Below are positions 1-5,882 of a stretch of DNA of 21,090 bases, one piece after another; the stretch's first letter is position 1, and the number at the start of each line of letters is the position of its first letter. The stretch spans positions 1 to 21,090 of IMG/VR virus record IMGVR_UViG_3300027763_000276; one strand, 5' to 3'. The translations under genes were made by a program, and so were the position numbers. Source of the stretch: a virus. Below the pieces are notes generated by a model. The model did not search any database. It was not told the DNA's origin and was given only the letters and a program-made list of their open reading frames with translations.

Positions 1-1155
1 GTCGACCAGTTGACGCATAAGAGACGTTGCCGACTTGGCGAAGCCTCCAATGAGGTGGAACAGCCCGAAGCCGTAGGCTCCAAATCCGGGGATGTATTGG
101 TAGTGGACGAAGTGTTGGCGCTTAAGATTGAGATCATCATCTTCCTTCCAGTTGCGGCGGATCGACAGGACGTCGTTTGTGCCTTTAATCATCGTGACCA
201 CGTACGGTAGCAGAATACCTGTCGGCTCGCCATCTTCATCCACGTCTTCGTAACCTTCAAGGTCCAGATCGGCGTGGCACTCGTACAAAGTAAACCGATC
301 GTCGTTCAGGTCACTAAAACCCGTCTCTTTGTCTTTGGCTTTCTGGATGTCGGTCTGCGCACGACTGGGTTCTCCCAGCTCAACGTCACGGTAGAACCCG
401 GCGGCTTGCAGCTTAACGATCTCGTTCTTGGTTTTGCGCATGACGTGCGTGACGCGGTAGCACGTATCCATGTCTGTGGCCCCGTACGGGAGCAGCATGT
501 CCTCGGCAGGCACAAAGATCGACACCTGACGGCCCAGACCCGGATCAAAATACACCTTCTTGAACGCCGAACCCGTGGCCGGAAGGCTCCACAGCATGCG
601 CTCGTGCTCTGGGCGAAACTCTTTCATCACGTCGGTCAACTCGTGATTCATGTCCTCTTCGATGTTTGCCGCAATTTCTTTGTTTTCGGGGGTCACTTTT
701 CCAATAATTTTGGTTTTTACGGGGCCTTGCGCGGGAAAGGTTTCAGTAATTGTTTCAGCCTGAAAGCGTACAACAGCCTCTGTAATCATGGGGTGGAACA
801 CGCCGCAAGCCCCATTCCAAGGCTCTGTGCGCTCTTCCATCTGCAAACCAAGCAGTTTCAGCCCCTCTGTGTACGATTTTTCCCAGTCTTTGCGGCTGGA
901 TTTGTCGTTCTCGATGTCCCGGGCCAGATCACTGGCCATGGAACTGATCTTGTTGTCCTCCATGTACTCAGCAAGGTTGTCGCCAAAGCCTTCTTCGTCT
1001 TCTTCGCCGGGCTTCAGGGTAATTTCCATGCCATCCATACCAATTGTGACCTCTTCGGGGTCCACAATTTCAATCTCCAACGGGGATTCGCCCATTGCTG
1101 CCTCGTCAATACCCATTGGCTGTTGATACAGCGCCTTGTCTATGTTTGTTGCCAT
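1..1155 (-). CDS. Phage portal protein, N-terminal 385 residues (runs off left edge)
   Basis: The portal forms the dodecameric ring at one capsid vertex through which the terminase pumps DNA. The frame is open from an ATG at 1155-1153 to the window edge. An AAGGA sits just upstream and overlaps the terminase stop codon, which fixes the start. The N-terminus (about residues 1-60) is acidic and probably disordered. The portal-like body follows: EPWNGACGVFHPMI at about 111-124, a helix ending ETITETFP at about 134-141, and LPATGSAFKKVYFDP at about 191-205, which is typical of P22-like podovirus portals and relatives. Gene order small terminase, large terminase, portal supports the call. The C-terminal part lies outside the window. 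Family assignment is from recognised sequence style and context. Confidence 0.85.
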   Translation of the reverse strand, partial: MATNIDKALYQQPMGIDEAAMGESPLEIEIVDPEEVTIGMDGMEITLKPGEEDEEGFGDNLAEYMEDNKISSMASDLARDIENDKSSRKDWEKSYTEGLKLLGLQMEERTEPWNGACGVFHPMITEAVVRFQAETITETFPAQGPVKTKIIGKVTPENKEIAANIEEDMNHELTDVMKEFRPEHERMLWSLPATGSAFKKVYFDPGLGRQVSIFVPAEDMLLPYGATDMDTCYRVTHVMRKTKNEIVKLQAAGFYRDVELGEPSRAQTDIQKAKDKETGFSDLNDDRFTLYECHADLDLEGYEDVDEDGEPTGILLPYVVTMIKGTNDVLSIRRNWKEDDDLNLKRQHFVHYQYIPGFGAYGFGLFHLIGGFAKSATSLMRQLVD

Positions 1156-1164
1156 TGGTTTTCC

Positions 1165-2703
1165 TTAATAGTATGCAGCCTTGCGGGCGTATCCGTACAG
1201 ATCGTCCTTCTCGTCGGAGTCCAGCGCGATAAATCCGCCTTGGCGGAACCGCATAAGCGCCTGAGTCGTTGTATCCACAAAATCGTCGTGCTCTCCCACA
1301 GGAAAAGCCGCCATTTCTTCAATTACTTCTCGCGCCCAGCGTTTATCTGGTGCCCACACCATGCCAGAGGCGAACAGATCGGACACCGCATTTAATCGTA
1401 CCATCTTGTCGTTGCCCCGGCTAGGGTTTGTTTCCTGTACAGGGATGCCCATAGCCCGCAGTTCTTGGATCAGCGGCGCACCAGACGCCTTCTTCTCCAC
1501 AATGAACGCATCCGGCTCCCATTCTTTCCAGTGTTTGAGCGCGGATACCTTCAGATCGGGGAATGTCATCCTGTCCTTGAACGCATCGAGCAGGATGATC
1601 TGGGGTTTGTCCCCTTCTTCCTCGTTGTAGAACACGCCCCACGTTGTGCAGGCGCTGTAGTCGGAGTTGTTCTTGACTTCAAACGCCGTATCCCAGCTCT
1701 GGATCACGTAGTCGCAGGTGGGCGGGTCGTCGCTTGGCCACATTCTCCACATCTTGCGCGACACGATTGCGCTGGTTTCAGATGTCGGTTGCTGCATGTA
1801 CTGCGCGTTCCAGTACCGCGGCTCAATACTTGCCTTGGTGGACTTAAGCGCCTCAAGCGCCCACTGCTCTGGCCACAATGACTTCTCTTCCGGCGTGTCT
1901 TCGTTCAAGATGGCCGGGAGTTCTACGATCTCCCATGGAACTGCGTCGGGGTTCTTGGTCTGGTAGTCAATCAAGCGTCCGGTCAAGTCAAGCAGCGACC
2001 AACGGGTCATGATGACAATGATCGCCCCACCCGGCATCAGTCGCTGAAGCGGCCCGGTCTGGAACCATGACCACGCCGTGTCAAAAGCCAGACGGCTATT
2101 GGCCTTTACGTCCTGTTCAGAATGAGGGTCATCAATAACGAACAGATCAGCGCCACGTCCAGCCAGAGCACCCCCCACGCCAGCAGCATAATACTGACCG
2201 CCAGCGCTTGTAGACCATTTACCAGCGGCCTTCTGATCGTCAGCAACCAAGGTGTTGGGAAAAACCTCATGGTACTCCTCCGTCTCGATCAGGTTACGTA
2301 CGCGCCTGCCAAAGTCTTCCGACAAACCTGCGGTGTGCGTACCCATAATGATTTTCTTCTCTGGGTACTTGCCTAAAAAGTAAGCAGGGAACAGGTAGCT
2401 TGAAAACTCTGACTTGCCCATACGCGGCGCGATGTTGATGATGACGCGTTTCTTGCGCCCCTCAATCACGTCCGTAAAGATGCGTGCTAATTTTTTATGG
2501 TGAGACCCTACCTTGAACCCGGGGTACACCGCTGTGGCAAATCCCAACATGTTTGTTTTTGCGGCCACAAGACGAGCGCGGCGTTCGCGTACATCCAAGT
2601 CATTAAACAGCTCTAACTTCTCCTGCTTAGACATGTAGGGTAAACCCTTAAGCAGTGCTTGCATTTCCACCATAGACAGCGTGGTGAGCTTTTCAAGATT
2701 CAT
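1165..2703 (-). CDS. terL: Terminase large subunit (packaging ATPase and nuclease)
   Basis: This is the DNA-packaging motor, with an ATPase that drives DNA into the procapsid and a nuclease that cuts the concatemer. At 512 aa it is full length for the family. The ATPase domain has a deviant Walker A, IAPRMGKSE (about 91-99), a Walker B ending LFVIDD (D191, D192) and a coupling motif, TRW (233-235). The RNase H-like nuclease has candidate acidic residues D338 (SWDTA), E403 (IVEKKASG) and D473/D474 or D477 (EHDDFVD). All ATPase and nuclease landmarks are present, so it looks functional. Its start overlaps the upstream gene by 11 nt, and its stop lies 9 nt before the portal start, so the three genes form one leftward operon. 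Confidence 0.96.
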   Translation of the reverse strand: MNLEKLTTLSMVEMQALLKGLPYMSKQEKLELFNDLDVRERRARLVAAKTNMLGFATAVYPGFKVGSHHKKLARIFTDVIEGRKKRVIINIAPRMGKSEFSSYLFPAYFLGKYPEKKIIMGTHTAGLSEDFGRRVRNLIETEEYHEVFPNTLVADDQKAAGKWSTSAGGQYYAAGVGGALAGRGADLFVIDDPHSEQDVKANSRLAFDTAWSWFQTGPLQRLMPGGAIIVIMTRWSLLDLTGRLIDYQTKNPDAVPWEIVELPAILNEDTPEEKSLWPEQWALEALKSTKASIEPRYWNAQYMQQPTSETSAIVSRKMWRMWPSDDPPTCDYVIQSWDTAFEVKNNSDYSACTTWGVFYNEEEGDKPQIILLDAFKDRMTFPDLKVSALKHWKEWEPDAFIVEKKASGAPLIQELRAMGIPVQETNPSRGNDKMVRLNAVSDLFASGMVWAPDKRWAREVIEEMAAFPVGEHDDFVDTTTQALMRFRQGGFIALDSDEKDDLYGYARKAAYY

Positions 2704-3268
2704 TGGGGGCTTCCGTTGGGGTCACGTCAATAACATCAACCACCTGCATGAACCGATTCAACTTGTCTTTAATGCGCGTCTCCAGTTCTGCGTCAGAAAT
2801 TTCAGTTTTCTTGACTTCAATCTGTTCTGTAAACAAACCAACTTCGGTAACCTTACCCAGCGCAATCAACGCTTTAAGCCGGATATTGGCGTTGGGGGAC
2901 TTGGTCTCTTCCACCAACTTAGCCACCGTATACCCACGGATTTCTTGCGCCATGTCTATAAACGCCCAGTCGTATGCGGCAAGCATACCTGTCAGATGCC
3001 TTACCGCTTGTGGCGTTTTGAGTTCTGCCAGCGTTGCTTTTTGCTCTATGGTGTCTGTATTGGTGGTCAGCGTGTTAAAAGCTTTTCGCGCAGCCTGAGT
3101 CTGTTGCTGGTCAGCAACATCCCCGTCATCTTCAATACCTAGATCAGCTAACCACTTCTCTGTAGCAACTTGTGCGGACAGCAAAGCTTCTGGCGACGCG
3201 TTGTCCAGTTTTTCAAAAGTGTCCTGAAAGGTGACTTCAGGTTCAAAATGCACCAAGTGATCTAGCAT
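2693..3268 (-). CDS. Probable terminase small subunit
   Basis: This 191-aa protein is the first gene of the leftward packaging operon and ends inside the terL start, the usual place for the DNA-recognition small terminase. It is mostly helical and acidic. The C-terminal half contains LKALIALGKVTEVGLFTERIE-like sequence (here KALIALGKVTEVGLFTEQIE, about 132-151) followed by a charged helix, a pattern I associate with phage small terminases. A GTVAKLVEE-like helix (YTVAKLVEE) precedes it. No clear N-terminal helix-turn-helix can be assigned by eye. The start at 3268 is supported by AAGGA 9 nt upstream. Function rests on position plus the C-terminal pattern. Confidence 0.6.
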   Translation of the reverse strand: MLDHLVHFEPEVTFQDTFEKLDNASPEALLSAQVATEKWLADLGIEDDGDVADQQQTQAARKAFNTLTTNTDTIEQKATLAELKTPQAVRHLTGMLAAYDWAFIDMAQEIRGYTVAKLVEETKSPNANIRLKALIALGKVTEVGLFTEQIEVKKTEISDAELETRIKDKLNRFMQVVDVIDVTPTEAPNES

Positions 3269-3305
3269 GCGCAGGAGTCCTTATAGGTTGCTTCCTCGTT
3301 GGCGG

Positions 3306-3317
3306 GAGTGTACACTC
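3306..3317. repeat. 12-bp perfect palindrome, possible operator
   Basis: GAGTGTACACTC reads the same on both strands. It lies 38 bp upstream of the packaging operon start and contains the sequence TACACT on both strands, which could serve as a -10 box in either direction. A dimeric regulator bound here would block both. This is inference from symmetry and position. Confidence 0.4.
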
Positions 3318-3336
3318 TTTTCTGGCTGGTGTGCAA
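3307..3336 (-). promoter_or_regulatory. Candidate leftward promoter for the packaging operon
   Basis: Read on the minus strand, TTGCAC (3336-3331) is followed after 18 bp by TACACT (3312-3307). Transcription would start near 3300, giving a leader of about 30 nt before the small terminase gene. The -35 match is poor, so this could instead depend on an activator or a phage-specific factor. Confidence 0.3.
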
Positions 3337-3377
3337 GCAGTTGCCACTTGCTTCTCCTGATGGGCTTCCCATCCTTT

Positions 3378-3406
3378 GCCCCGGCTAATCCCCGGGGCAT
3401 TTTTTT
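3378..3406 (+). terminator. Strong rightward intrinsic terminator
   Basis: A perfect 7-bp GC-rich stem (GCCCCGG, loop CTAATCC, CCGGGGC) is followed by ATTTTTTT. On the opposite strand there is no T tract, so it acts rightward. No rightward gene precedes it in this window, so it must end a short untranslated transcript or insulate the early promoter from antisense readthrough. Confidence 0.85.
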
Positions 3407-3415
3407 GCCTTGAGA

Positions 3416-3441
3416 TTTTTCAAATTTTTATAAAATTTTTT
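3416..3441. other. A/T tracts in near-helical phase
   Basis: T tracts at 3416-3420, 3425-3429 and 3436-3441 have centres about 9-11 bp apart, with A tracts between them, as in intrinsically curved DNA. The location in the divergent control region suits promoter architecture or protein-assisted bending. Curvature is inferred, not measured. Confidence 0.4.
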
Positions 3442-3563
3442 GAGGGGGGTCATGTGTGGCTGGGATTTTTTTAAATTTAATTTGCGTTTCAGAAACAGTG
3501 TTCACACCCAACGTGATCCGGCACGTCAAAAAGGGGTTGTGGGGGGTAGGTGGGGGTCGCAAG

Positions 3564-3581
3564 AGTGGAGGATTCTCCACT
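3564..3581. repeat. 18-bp palindrome family, copy 1 (G variant)
   Basis: AGTGGAGGATTCTCCACT. Relative to the other copies the outer pair is changed from T-A to A-T, which preserves pairing, and the centre carries G instead of A. It lies about 28 bp upstream of the extended -10 box at 3610, where an activator or repressor could act. Confidence 0.85.
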
Positions 3582-3606
3582 GTCAAGGTGATTTGGCAAC
3601 GGGTTG

Positions 3607-3615
3607 TGGTATAAT
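3607..3615 (+). promoter_or_regulatory. Extended -10 early promoter
   Basis: TGGTATAAT is a perfect extended -10 element (TG, one base, TATAAT at 3610-3615). No good -35 lies at 16-18 bp, as is usual for extended -10 promoters. Expected start is near 3622, leaving a leader of about 70 nt that contains the hairpin at 3652-3670 before the gene at 3692. Confidence 0.65.
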
Positions 3616-3651
3616 AGATGTATCGATTGGGGAAGGCCCGATCGTTCGTTC

Positions 3652-3679
3652 GCCTCACACGTTGTGAGGCTTTTCTATT
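3652..3679 (+). promoter_or_regulatory. Leader hairpin with T tract ahead of a ribosome-binding site
   Basis: A perfect 8-bp stem (GCCTCACA, loop CGT, TGTGAGGC, 3652-3670) is followed by TTTTCTATT and then GGAG at 3680-3683. It resembles an intrinsic terminator or attenuator placed directly before the Shine-Dalgarno of the gene at 3692. The same layout with identical 9-nt spacing recurs at 4198-4222. Confidence 0.65.
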
Positions 3680-3691
3680 GGAGAGTTCATC

Positions 3692-4078
3692 ATGAACAAA
3701 TCATTCATCAACTTCATCAACGCCTTGCGCGTTGCCCTCAAAGCTAACCAGAAGGTTGGCTCAGCCCTGAAGGAGTTCAAGCCTGTCTACGACAAAGCCG
3801 CACCAGAGACTCAGTGGCAGTACCGCTTGCAAGTGGCAGGTGTCATCGCATCAGCTTATCAGTGCAAGGCGCGTGAGAGCGTGTATCGCGGTGCCAAGAC
3901 AGTGGCGTTTGACGGTGACGACAGGAACGCAGAGAACGCACGGGCTTGCATGAAGTACTACTTCCCTGTGAAACCTACTGCCAAGACAAGCAACAAGGTT
4001 GATCCGGTCAAGGCGTTGCTGACAAGTTACAGCAAGCTGACTTCGGCTGAGAAGCGCCGCTTCCTTGCCGCTATCTGA
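3692..4078 (+). CDS. Hypothetical early protein, 128 aa
   Basis: I do not recognise this family. It is the first rightward gene after the extended -10 promoter and so a candidate immediate-early product. It is basic and mainly helical with no membrane segment. The C-terminus (KALLTSYSKLTSAEKRRFLAAI, trimmed core LTSAEKRRFLAAI) is a short helix of a type often seen at the ends of small phage proteins. The start is set by GGAG 8 nt upstream. Two cysteines (in YQCKARE and RACMKYY) do not form an obvious metal site. The gene stops 1 nt before palindrome copy 2. Confidence 0.8.
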   Translation: MNKSFINFINALRVALKANQKVGSALKEFKPVYDKAAPETQWQYRLQVAGVIASAYQCKARESVYRGAKTVAFDGDDRNAENARACMKYYFPVKPTAKTSNKVDPVKALLTSYSKLTSAEKRRFLAAI

Positions 4079-4079
4079 T

Positions 4080-4097
4080 TGTGGAGAATTCTCCACA
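4080..4097. repeat. 18-bp palindrome family, copy 2
   Basis: TGTGGAGAATTCTCCACA is perfectly symmetric and lies 1 nt after the stop codon of the 128-aa gene. As RNA it would fold into a 7-bp stem with an AAUU loop. There is no following T tract, so it is not a standard terminator. Confidence 0.9.
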
Positions 4098-4144
4098 GTT
4101 CCCTGCTAACCCGTGAGAGCGATGCTCTTGCGGTGTTTTATGCG

Positions 4145-4175
4145 TTGTCAATCAGCGCAACTCACGCCTTATAAC
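4145..4175 (+). promoter_or_regulatory. Candidate promoter for the 47-aa gene
   Basis: TTGTCA (4145-4150) and TATAAC (4170-4175) each match consensus at five of six bases, with a 19-bp spacer that is slightly long. An inverted repeat (ATAACT, TCC, AGTTAT, 4171-4185) covers the -10 region and could be an operator. A leader hairpin follows at 4198. Confidence 0.4.
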
Positions 4176-4197
4176 TTCCAGTTATATAAACCCCTTC

Positions 4198-4222
4198 GCC
4201 ACCTTCGGGTGGCTTTTCTTTT
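4198..4222 (+). promoter_or_regulatory. Second leader hairpin with T tract ahead of a ribosome-binding site
   Basis: The stem GCCACC, loop TTCG, GGTGGC (4198-4213) is an extra-stable UUCG tetraloop type, followed by TTTTCTTTT and GGAG at 4223-4226. Architecture and spacing match the leader at 3652. It could attenuate transcription into the 47-aa gene or end an upstream transcript. Confidence 0.65.
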
Positions 4223-4232
4223 GGAGTTAATC

Positions 4233-4376
4233 ATGCAATTCAAAGTCTATATGCCACTCATCTCAGCATGGGTGACCATCTCACAGGCTGACGGCAAAGC
4301 TTGGGTCAGCTACTACAAAGCGCAAGGCTACGAAGTCCTGCAAGTCAACCAGTCCAATGCGCGTTACTACGCCTGA
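4233..4376 (+). CDS. Hypothetical protein, 47 aa
   Basis: This small gene is unrecognised. I chose the ATG at 4233 because GGAG lies 6 nt upstream; a longer frame from 4113 would run through the leader hairpin and has no ribosome-binding site. The protein is aromatic-rich with a pattern (WVTISQADGKAWVSYYKAQGYEV) suggesting a compact strand-helix-strand fold; the core to note is GKAWVSYYKAQGYEVLQV. It is followed 11 nt later by the 65-aa gene, with which it probably shares a transcript. Confidence 0.7.
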   Translation: MQFKVYMPLISAWVTISQADGKAWVSYYKAQGYEVLQVNQSNARYYA

Positions 4377-4387
4377 AAGGAGTCATC

Positions 4388-4585
4388 ATGAGCAAACACA
4401 AACACTACGCCCTTTCACAGATGAAAGACCTTCGCCAACAGTACGTTGAGATGGTAGAGCTAGGCAAGCGCAACCAACGCGCCCTCATAAGCCACAAAGC
4501 CAAACTGCGTGAGCACCGCATCTCTGAAGGCCTTGACGAGTGGGAACAAATCAAGCGGCAGACCAAACAACTCCGACTCTGGTAA
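4388..4585 (+). CDS. Hypothetical basic helical protein, 65 aa
   Basis: I do not recognise a family. AAGGAG at 4377-4382 sets the start; a longer in-frame opening from 4301 overlaps the previous gene and lacks such a site. The sequence is highly charged with many Lys, Arg and Glu and is predicted by eye to be almost entirely helical (LRQQYVEMVELGKRNQRAL), which could form a coiled coil or bind nucleic acid. The stop codon lies 1 nt before palindrome copy 3 and the large non-coding region. Confidence 0.7.
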   Translation: MSKHKHYALSQMKDLRQQYVEMVELGKRNQRALISHKAKLREHRISEGLDEWEQIKRQTKQLRLW

Positions 4586-4586
4586 C

Positions 4587-4604
4587 TGTGGAGAATTCTC
4601 CACA
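4587..4604. repeat. 18-bp palindrome family, copy 3
   Basis: TGTGGAGAATTCTCCACA, identical to copies 2 and 5, begins 1 nt after the stop of the 65-aa gene. A further pair of half-sites follows 6 nt later, so this locus has four half-sites within about 47 bp. Confidence 0.9.
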
Positions 4605-4611
4605 ATGTACT

Positions 4612-4633
4612 TCTCCACAACGTGTTGTGGAGA
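4612..4633. repeat. Everted half-site inverted repeat
   Basis: TCTCCACAA, CGTG, TTGTGGAGA is a 9-bp stem with a 4-nt loop. It contains the two palindrome half-sites in the opposite order (TCTCCAC first, GTGGAGA second), so it was not made by simple copying of the 18-bp unit. The same protein could bind each half here. Confidence 0.75.
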
Positions 4634-4752
4634 GATTACATAAAAGTGTTGTTTTTTTGCACATACCCACCATTCTGCACATCTGGACACGACATGGGTG
4701 CGCTACAACCCGCATGGTTACTGGCGTCTCCCATACCCACGTCCACAACACC

Positions 4753-4792
4753 TATATATATATAACTTATATTCTCTTAAGATATATATATA
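4753..4792. other. A/T island with paired TA runs
   Basis: Forty bases that are nearly all A/T include a TA run at 4753-4764 and another at 4782-4792 around a CTTAAG centre. The arms can pair as a cruciform, and the island should melt readily. In the context of flanking repeats this could be a DNA unwinding element. Confidence 0.5.
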
Positions 4793-4923
4793 CCTGTATC
4801 CATGGGTGTGTTGGAACTTGCTTCTTTTTAAAAAGGTCTTATAGTTCTTTAAAAATGGTAGGTATTGTGGTCAGTTACCCCTCAAACCCAGTATCCATGC
4901 GGTTCCCAGCGCACCCACCACAA

Positions 4924-4974
4924 GTGGGTAAGTGCCCTGAATGGTGGGCCAGTAACGTATCCAAGTGGGCCAGT
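4924..4974 (+). repeat. Three direct repeats at about two helical turns
   Basis: GTGGGTAAGT (4924-4933), GTGGGCCAGT (4944-4953) and GTGGGCCAGT (4965-4974) are spaced 20 and 21 bp apart, placing them on the same DNA face. The first also pairs with ACCCAC at 4913-4918. They end 25 bp before the 211-aa gene, so they may be operator or iteron sites. Confidence 0.55.
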
Positions 4975-4999
4975 TAGCCCCAAACTGTAAGGAGATAGT

Positions 5000-5635
5000 A
5001 TGCTATTCAAATCATGCGCGAAATGCGAGGACTCTTACCCGCTGAGCCATTTCAGGTTCCGCTCCACGCTTGCACAGGCAAAAGCATGGGGCAGGACAGG
5101 CAACATACGGGTGTTGTGCGAATCCAAGCACTGCCGCAACTGCCGCGCAAAGCCCAAACCCCTGTCTAAACTCAGCGCCAAAGACATTCACAACAAGGTG
5201 CACTCAGGCGATATGCACCCATACGTTGCCAAGCACACGCTTGCCGACAAGGAACGCAGGGGGCGTAACAAGCAAGCCATCTCCTCCCGCAACAGGTGGA
5301 TCAAAGAATGGAAGGCCGAACTCAAGGCCGTGCTTGCGCCCATCACCCGCGAAATAATCAGCGCCAGAAACATCTGGCGCTACGCCAGAGACACACGCCC
5401 ACCACAAGTGCAGAAGGCTGAGTTCTACTTCGAGTACGCAGGGATGCTTGAGAGTCTCAAGACCCAAGCACAACTCAGCTTTATGACCTACCCGTGCCGA
5501 CCACGGGCATCATGGTGGCAGCTCGTGCCGCCTGAGGTATTCACTAAGACCCGCGAGTTGTGGGCAGGTGTGCCCCAGATGTATAAAAACACAGGGAAAG
5601 TACCCCTGCTCATCAAGCACAGAGATGTGGCTTGA
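5000..5635 (+). CDS. Hypothetical zinc-binding-type protein, 211 aa
   Basis: I do not recognise a named family. The N-terminus has a likely zinc-binding cluster: C6-x2-C9, then C40, H44, C45 and C48 (CESKHCRNC), which resembles a zinc ribbon or treble clef. A long basic helical stretch follows (about 85-130), then a tryptophan- and proline-rich C-terminal part (ASWWQLVPPEVF near 170). Such basic, zinc-containing phage proteins often bind nucleic acid, but that is inference. AAGGAG lies 7 nt before the start. It follows the repeat-rich gap directly, so a product acting on that region is possible. Confidence 0.75.
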   Translation: MLFKSCAKCEDSYPLSHFRFRSTLAQAKAWGRTGNIRVLCESKHCRNCRAKPKPLSKLSAKDIHNKVHSGDMHPYVAKHTLADKERRGRNKQAISSRNRWIKEWKAELKAVLAPITREIISARNIWRYARDTRPPQVQKAEFYFEYAGMLESLKTQAQLSFMTYPCRPRASWWQLVPPEVFTKTRELWAGVPQMYKNTGKVPLLIKHRDVA

Positions 5636-5645
5636 GTAAACCGAA

Positions 5646-5663
5646 TGTGGAGGATTCTCCACA
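5646..5663. repeat. 18-bp palindrome family, copy 4 (G variant)
   Basis: TGTGGAGGATTCTCCACA. It shares the central G with copy 1 and lies 10 nt after a stop codon. The only deviation from perfect symmetry falls where an RNA loop would be. Confidence 0.9.
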
Positions 5664-5702
5664 CTGCCGCCAGTCATTACTGGCAAACCAAGGAGAAAGC
5701 AA

Positions 5703-5882
5703 ATGAATGCAGGACAAGAGCACGAGTGGCACATCGAGCTGGAATACATGAGGGCGCAACTGCGCTGGGTGTTGAACAACCTCGACAACAAGCCCCGTTT
5801 CAACGATGTCAAGGGAAAGATTGAGGTTGTGTGCTCACGCCTCAATGACCTGTGTAAATTAACCAAAGGAGAAAGCAAATGA
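5703..5882 (+). CDS. Hypothetical protein, 59 aa
   Basis: This short gene is unrecognised. It is preceded by AAGGAGAAAGCAA, an excellent ribosome-binding site, and ends by ATGA overlap with the next gene. The product is helical (HIELEYMRAQLRWVLNNLDN) and contains two cysteines. Its last residues, KGESK, are encoded by the ribosome-binding site of the following gene, so the C-terminal tail is constrained by translation signals and not necessarily by function. Confidence 0.7.
   Translation: MNAGQEHEWHIELEYMRAQLRWVLNNLDNKPRFNDVKGKIEVVCSRLNDLCKLTKGESK

Larger units (their letters stand above)
3269..3691. other. Divergent control region between packaging and early operons
   Basis: This 423-bp stretch holds no convincing gene. 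From left to right it contains a 12-bp palindrome over a possible bidirectional promoter (3288-3336), a strong rightward intrinsic terminator (3378-3406), A/T tracts in near-helical phase (3416-3441), a G-rich run (3533-3556), the first copy of the 18-bp palindrome family (3564-3581), an extended -10 promoter (3607-3615) and a leader hairpin (3652-3670). Leftward late genes and rightward early genes diverge from it. Confidence 0.8.
4586..4999. other. Large non-coding region, candidate origin or control region
   Basis: These 414 bp carry no credible gene on either strand. They hold palindrome copy 3 (4587-4604), an everted pair of the same half-sites (4612-4633), repeated ACCCAC/GTGGGT words, an A/T-only island with TA runs (4753-4792), a possible TATAGT box near 4840, and three direct repeats at 4924-4974. 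The mix of repeated protein-binding-type sites beside an easily melted A/T island is what replication origins look like, but promoter control would explain it too. Confidence 0.6.

Noticed and set aside
274-1395. Long plus-strand open frame (373 codons)
   Set aside because: It is antisense to the portal and terL genes, has no ribosome-binding site and its product has no recognisable domain; the minus-strand genes have clear motifs.
3440-3667. Open frame of 75 codons in the divergent region
   Set aside because: Covers the G-rich run, a palindrome, the -10 box and the leader hairpin; no ribosome-binding site.
4540-4977. Open frame of 145 codons through the repeat-rich gap
   Set aside because: It runs through palindromes, TA repeats and direct repeats, giving a low-complexity product with no ribosome-binding site.
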